From positions 1 through 15,112 of the forward strand of contig DAOUUT010000058.1 in NCBI GenBank assembly GCA_030668025.1: DNA of 15,112 nucleotides, in the 5' to 3' direction. Below, piece by piece: positions 14,366 through 15,112 of the stretch. The position numbers and the translations under genes are program-made. Source of the DNA: Promethearchaeota archaeon. Lineage in GTDB: Archaea; Asgardarchaeota; Lokiarchaeia; Sigynarchaeales; SOKP01. How positions within the stretch are numbered: position 1 is the first letter of the stretch; each line of letters opens with the position of its first letter. The notes below the pieces were generated by a model. That model searched no databases and was not told where the DNA came from. It saw only the letters and a program-made list of their open reading frames with translations.

Positions 14366-14620
14366 TTAAGGGTTATTTTCGATCTGAGCTTTAAAATTTA
14401 ATCCTTTATTAGTTAAAAAGTAGCCATCATCGTTTTTTGCAACGAGTAGGAGATCGAGGAGAACTGGTAATCGTCCCTTAACGCAAGCCATTGGAAGTCC
14501 AGAAAAAATTTTTATAGTCTCGTAATCTTTTGCTCCATTATCGATTGCAAAAAAGATGTCCATACCCATATTCCCTAGTAAGTACTTTATATCTTTGAGA
14601 GAATCATCGACTTTACTCAT
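14366..14620 (-). CDS. Small winged-helix DNA-binding protein
   Basis: 84 residues, essentially a single winged helix-turn-helix: helix MGMDIFFAIDNG, turn AKDYETIKIFSGLP, recognition-helix region MACVKGRLPVLLDLLLV, and a wing KNDDGYFLTNKGLNF. This pattern is typical of the small MarR/ArsR-like regulators of archaea. No ligand or metal motif is visible. The ATG lies one base after the stop of the preceding winged-helix gene, so the two are co-transcribed and probably work together or as a heteromer. Its 3' end faces the candidate C/D RNA. Confidence 0.7.
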   Translation of the reverse strand: MSKVDDSLKDIKYLLGNMGMDIFFAIDNGAKDYETIKIFSGLPMACVKGRLPVLLDLLLVAKNDDGYFLTNKGLNFKAQIENNP

Positions 14621-14621
14621 G

Positions 14622-15107
14622 TTATTTCCCTTTTGGTTTTTGCTTTTTTGCTATGACGGGTTTAGATTCTTTCGATAAAGATTTTCTTAAATATCCAGGG
14701 AATGCGGTAGTTATTTGGATGTTTGCTTTTAAAAAGATGTAACTCTCGGTTTTAAACTTCAATTCTTCAACAATATCATGTTTTTTTAGAAAATTTAACG
14801 AAGAATTTAAATGGTCTAAAGTCGACTTGGAGACTAACTTTGGTAGCTTATCGCTAGCTATTAGCCCGTGCCTTAATTCTGAAAGTATGTTATATTTTTT
14901 TGGGTCAGATACAATTTGAAATAATGTAAAAGTATCTTCTTCTAATTCTTCCTTACTTTTGTTCTCATAAGTACTAAAATATTCTTGGACTTTCGGAAGT
15001 AATAACTCTATTAATTCGGGTTCAATTAGTTCGGGAGTTTCGTCGATGTATTCTATGACGCTATCGGGAGGGATTCTTTCGGCGTTAACTTCTTTTAGTA
15101 GTAACAC
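14622..15107 (-). CDS. ArsR-like winged-helix protein (5' end unresolved)
   Basis: At least 161 residues. An acidic N-terminal part (VIEYIDETPELIEPELIELLLP) is followed from about residue 63 by a winged helix: LFQIVSDPKKYNILSELRHG, SDKLPKLVSKSTLDHLNSSLNFLKKHDIV, then a wing YIFLKANIQIT, an ending LRKSL, and a very basic tail (KKQKPKGK) that could add DNA contact. GTG at 15107 is the only start seen, but the frame stays open to the window edge, so the true start may lie beyond it. It is the first visible gene of the tandem pair. The winged-helix class is likely; whether it acts as transcription regulator or as a general chromatin-type protein is not clear. Confidence 0.7.
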   Translation of the reverse strand: MLLLKEVNAERIPPDSVIEYIDETPELIEPELIELLLPKVQEYFSTYENKSKEELEEDTFTLFQIVSDPKKYNILSELRHGLIASDKLPKLVSKSTLDHLNSSLNFLKKHDIVEELKFKTESYIFLKANIQITTAFPGYLRKSLSKESKPVIAKKQKPKGK

Positions 15108-15112
15108 ATATT

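Noticed and set aside
1..15112. tRNA genes, CRISPR repeats, insertion sequences, phage or defence genes
   Set aside because: No cloverleaf with a GGTTCGA-type arm, no regularly spaced repeats, and no transposase, integrase or nuclease motif was found in any gap or gene.

Overview
The window is a stretch of archaeal chromosome. Three kinds of evidence support this: two protein subunits of archaeal/eukaryotic RNase P (Rpp30 and Pop5 types), ribosomal protein L15e (absent from bacteria), and an archaeal NEMF/RqcH-type protein. Base composition is strongly AT-rich, intergenic regions carry TATA-like and oligo-T signals, and several genes start at TTG or GTG. The style fits a low-GC mesophilic archaeon. 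An Asgard (Lokiarchaeia-like) origin is a guess from composition and gene style, not something the sequence proves. I saw no tRNA, rRNA, CRISPR array, insertion sequence or transposase.

Layout. (1) 2-1849 (+): rqcH/NEMF-type ribosome quality control gene, missing its 5' end. It meets head-on, with a 4-nt overlap, the last gene of a minus-strand operon. (2) 3863-1846 (-): a secreted, membrane-anchored CBM9-like protein, a small four-helix membrane protein and a glycerophosphodiester phosphodiesterase. (3) 6009-4015 (-): RNase P operon rnp3-rnp2 followed by two uncharacterised small genes. (4) 6137-10829 (+): metabolic genes, namely an HcyBio/ferredoxin protein resembling methanogenesis marker 16, a VOC (glyoxalase-fold) protein, a thiamine-diphosphate enzyme of the IlvB class, and an NAD-type short-chain dehydrogenase. 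(5) 10830-11456: the largest gene-free stretch. (6) 12680-11457 (-): DUF885-type metalloprotease. (7) 13417-12830 (-): L15e. (8) 13746-14288 (+): DUF2095-like protein. (9) 15107-14366 (-): a tandem pair of winged-helix proteins.

How it fits together. Information-processing genes (RNase P, L15e, NEMF) flank a block of redox and carbon-metabolism genes. L15e and rnp3-rnp2 are neighbours in many archaea. Here they keep the same orientation but are separated by about 6.8 kb of unrelated genes, most on the opposite strand, which looks like an insertion or rearrangement.

The most interesting non-protein signal is at 14278-14360, between two convergent genes. A box C (ATGATGA) and a box D (CTGA) are enclosed by a perfect 9-bp terminal stem in exact kink-turn geometry. 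This is a good candidate for a box C/D guide RNA, or an L7Ae-bound element, that overlaps the DUF2095 stop codon.
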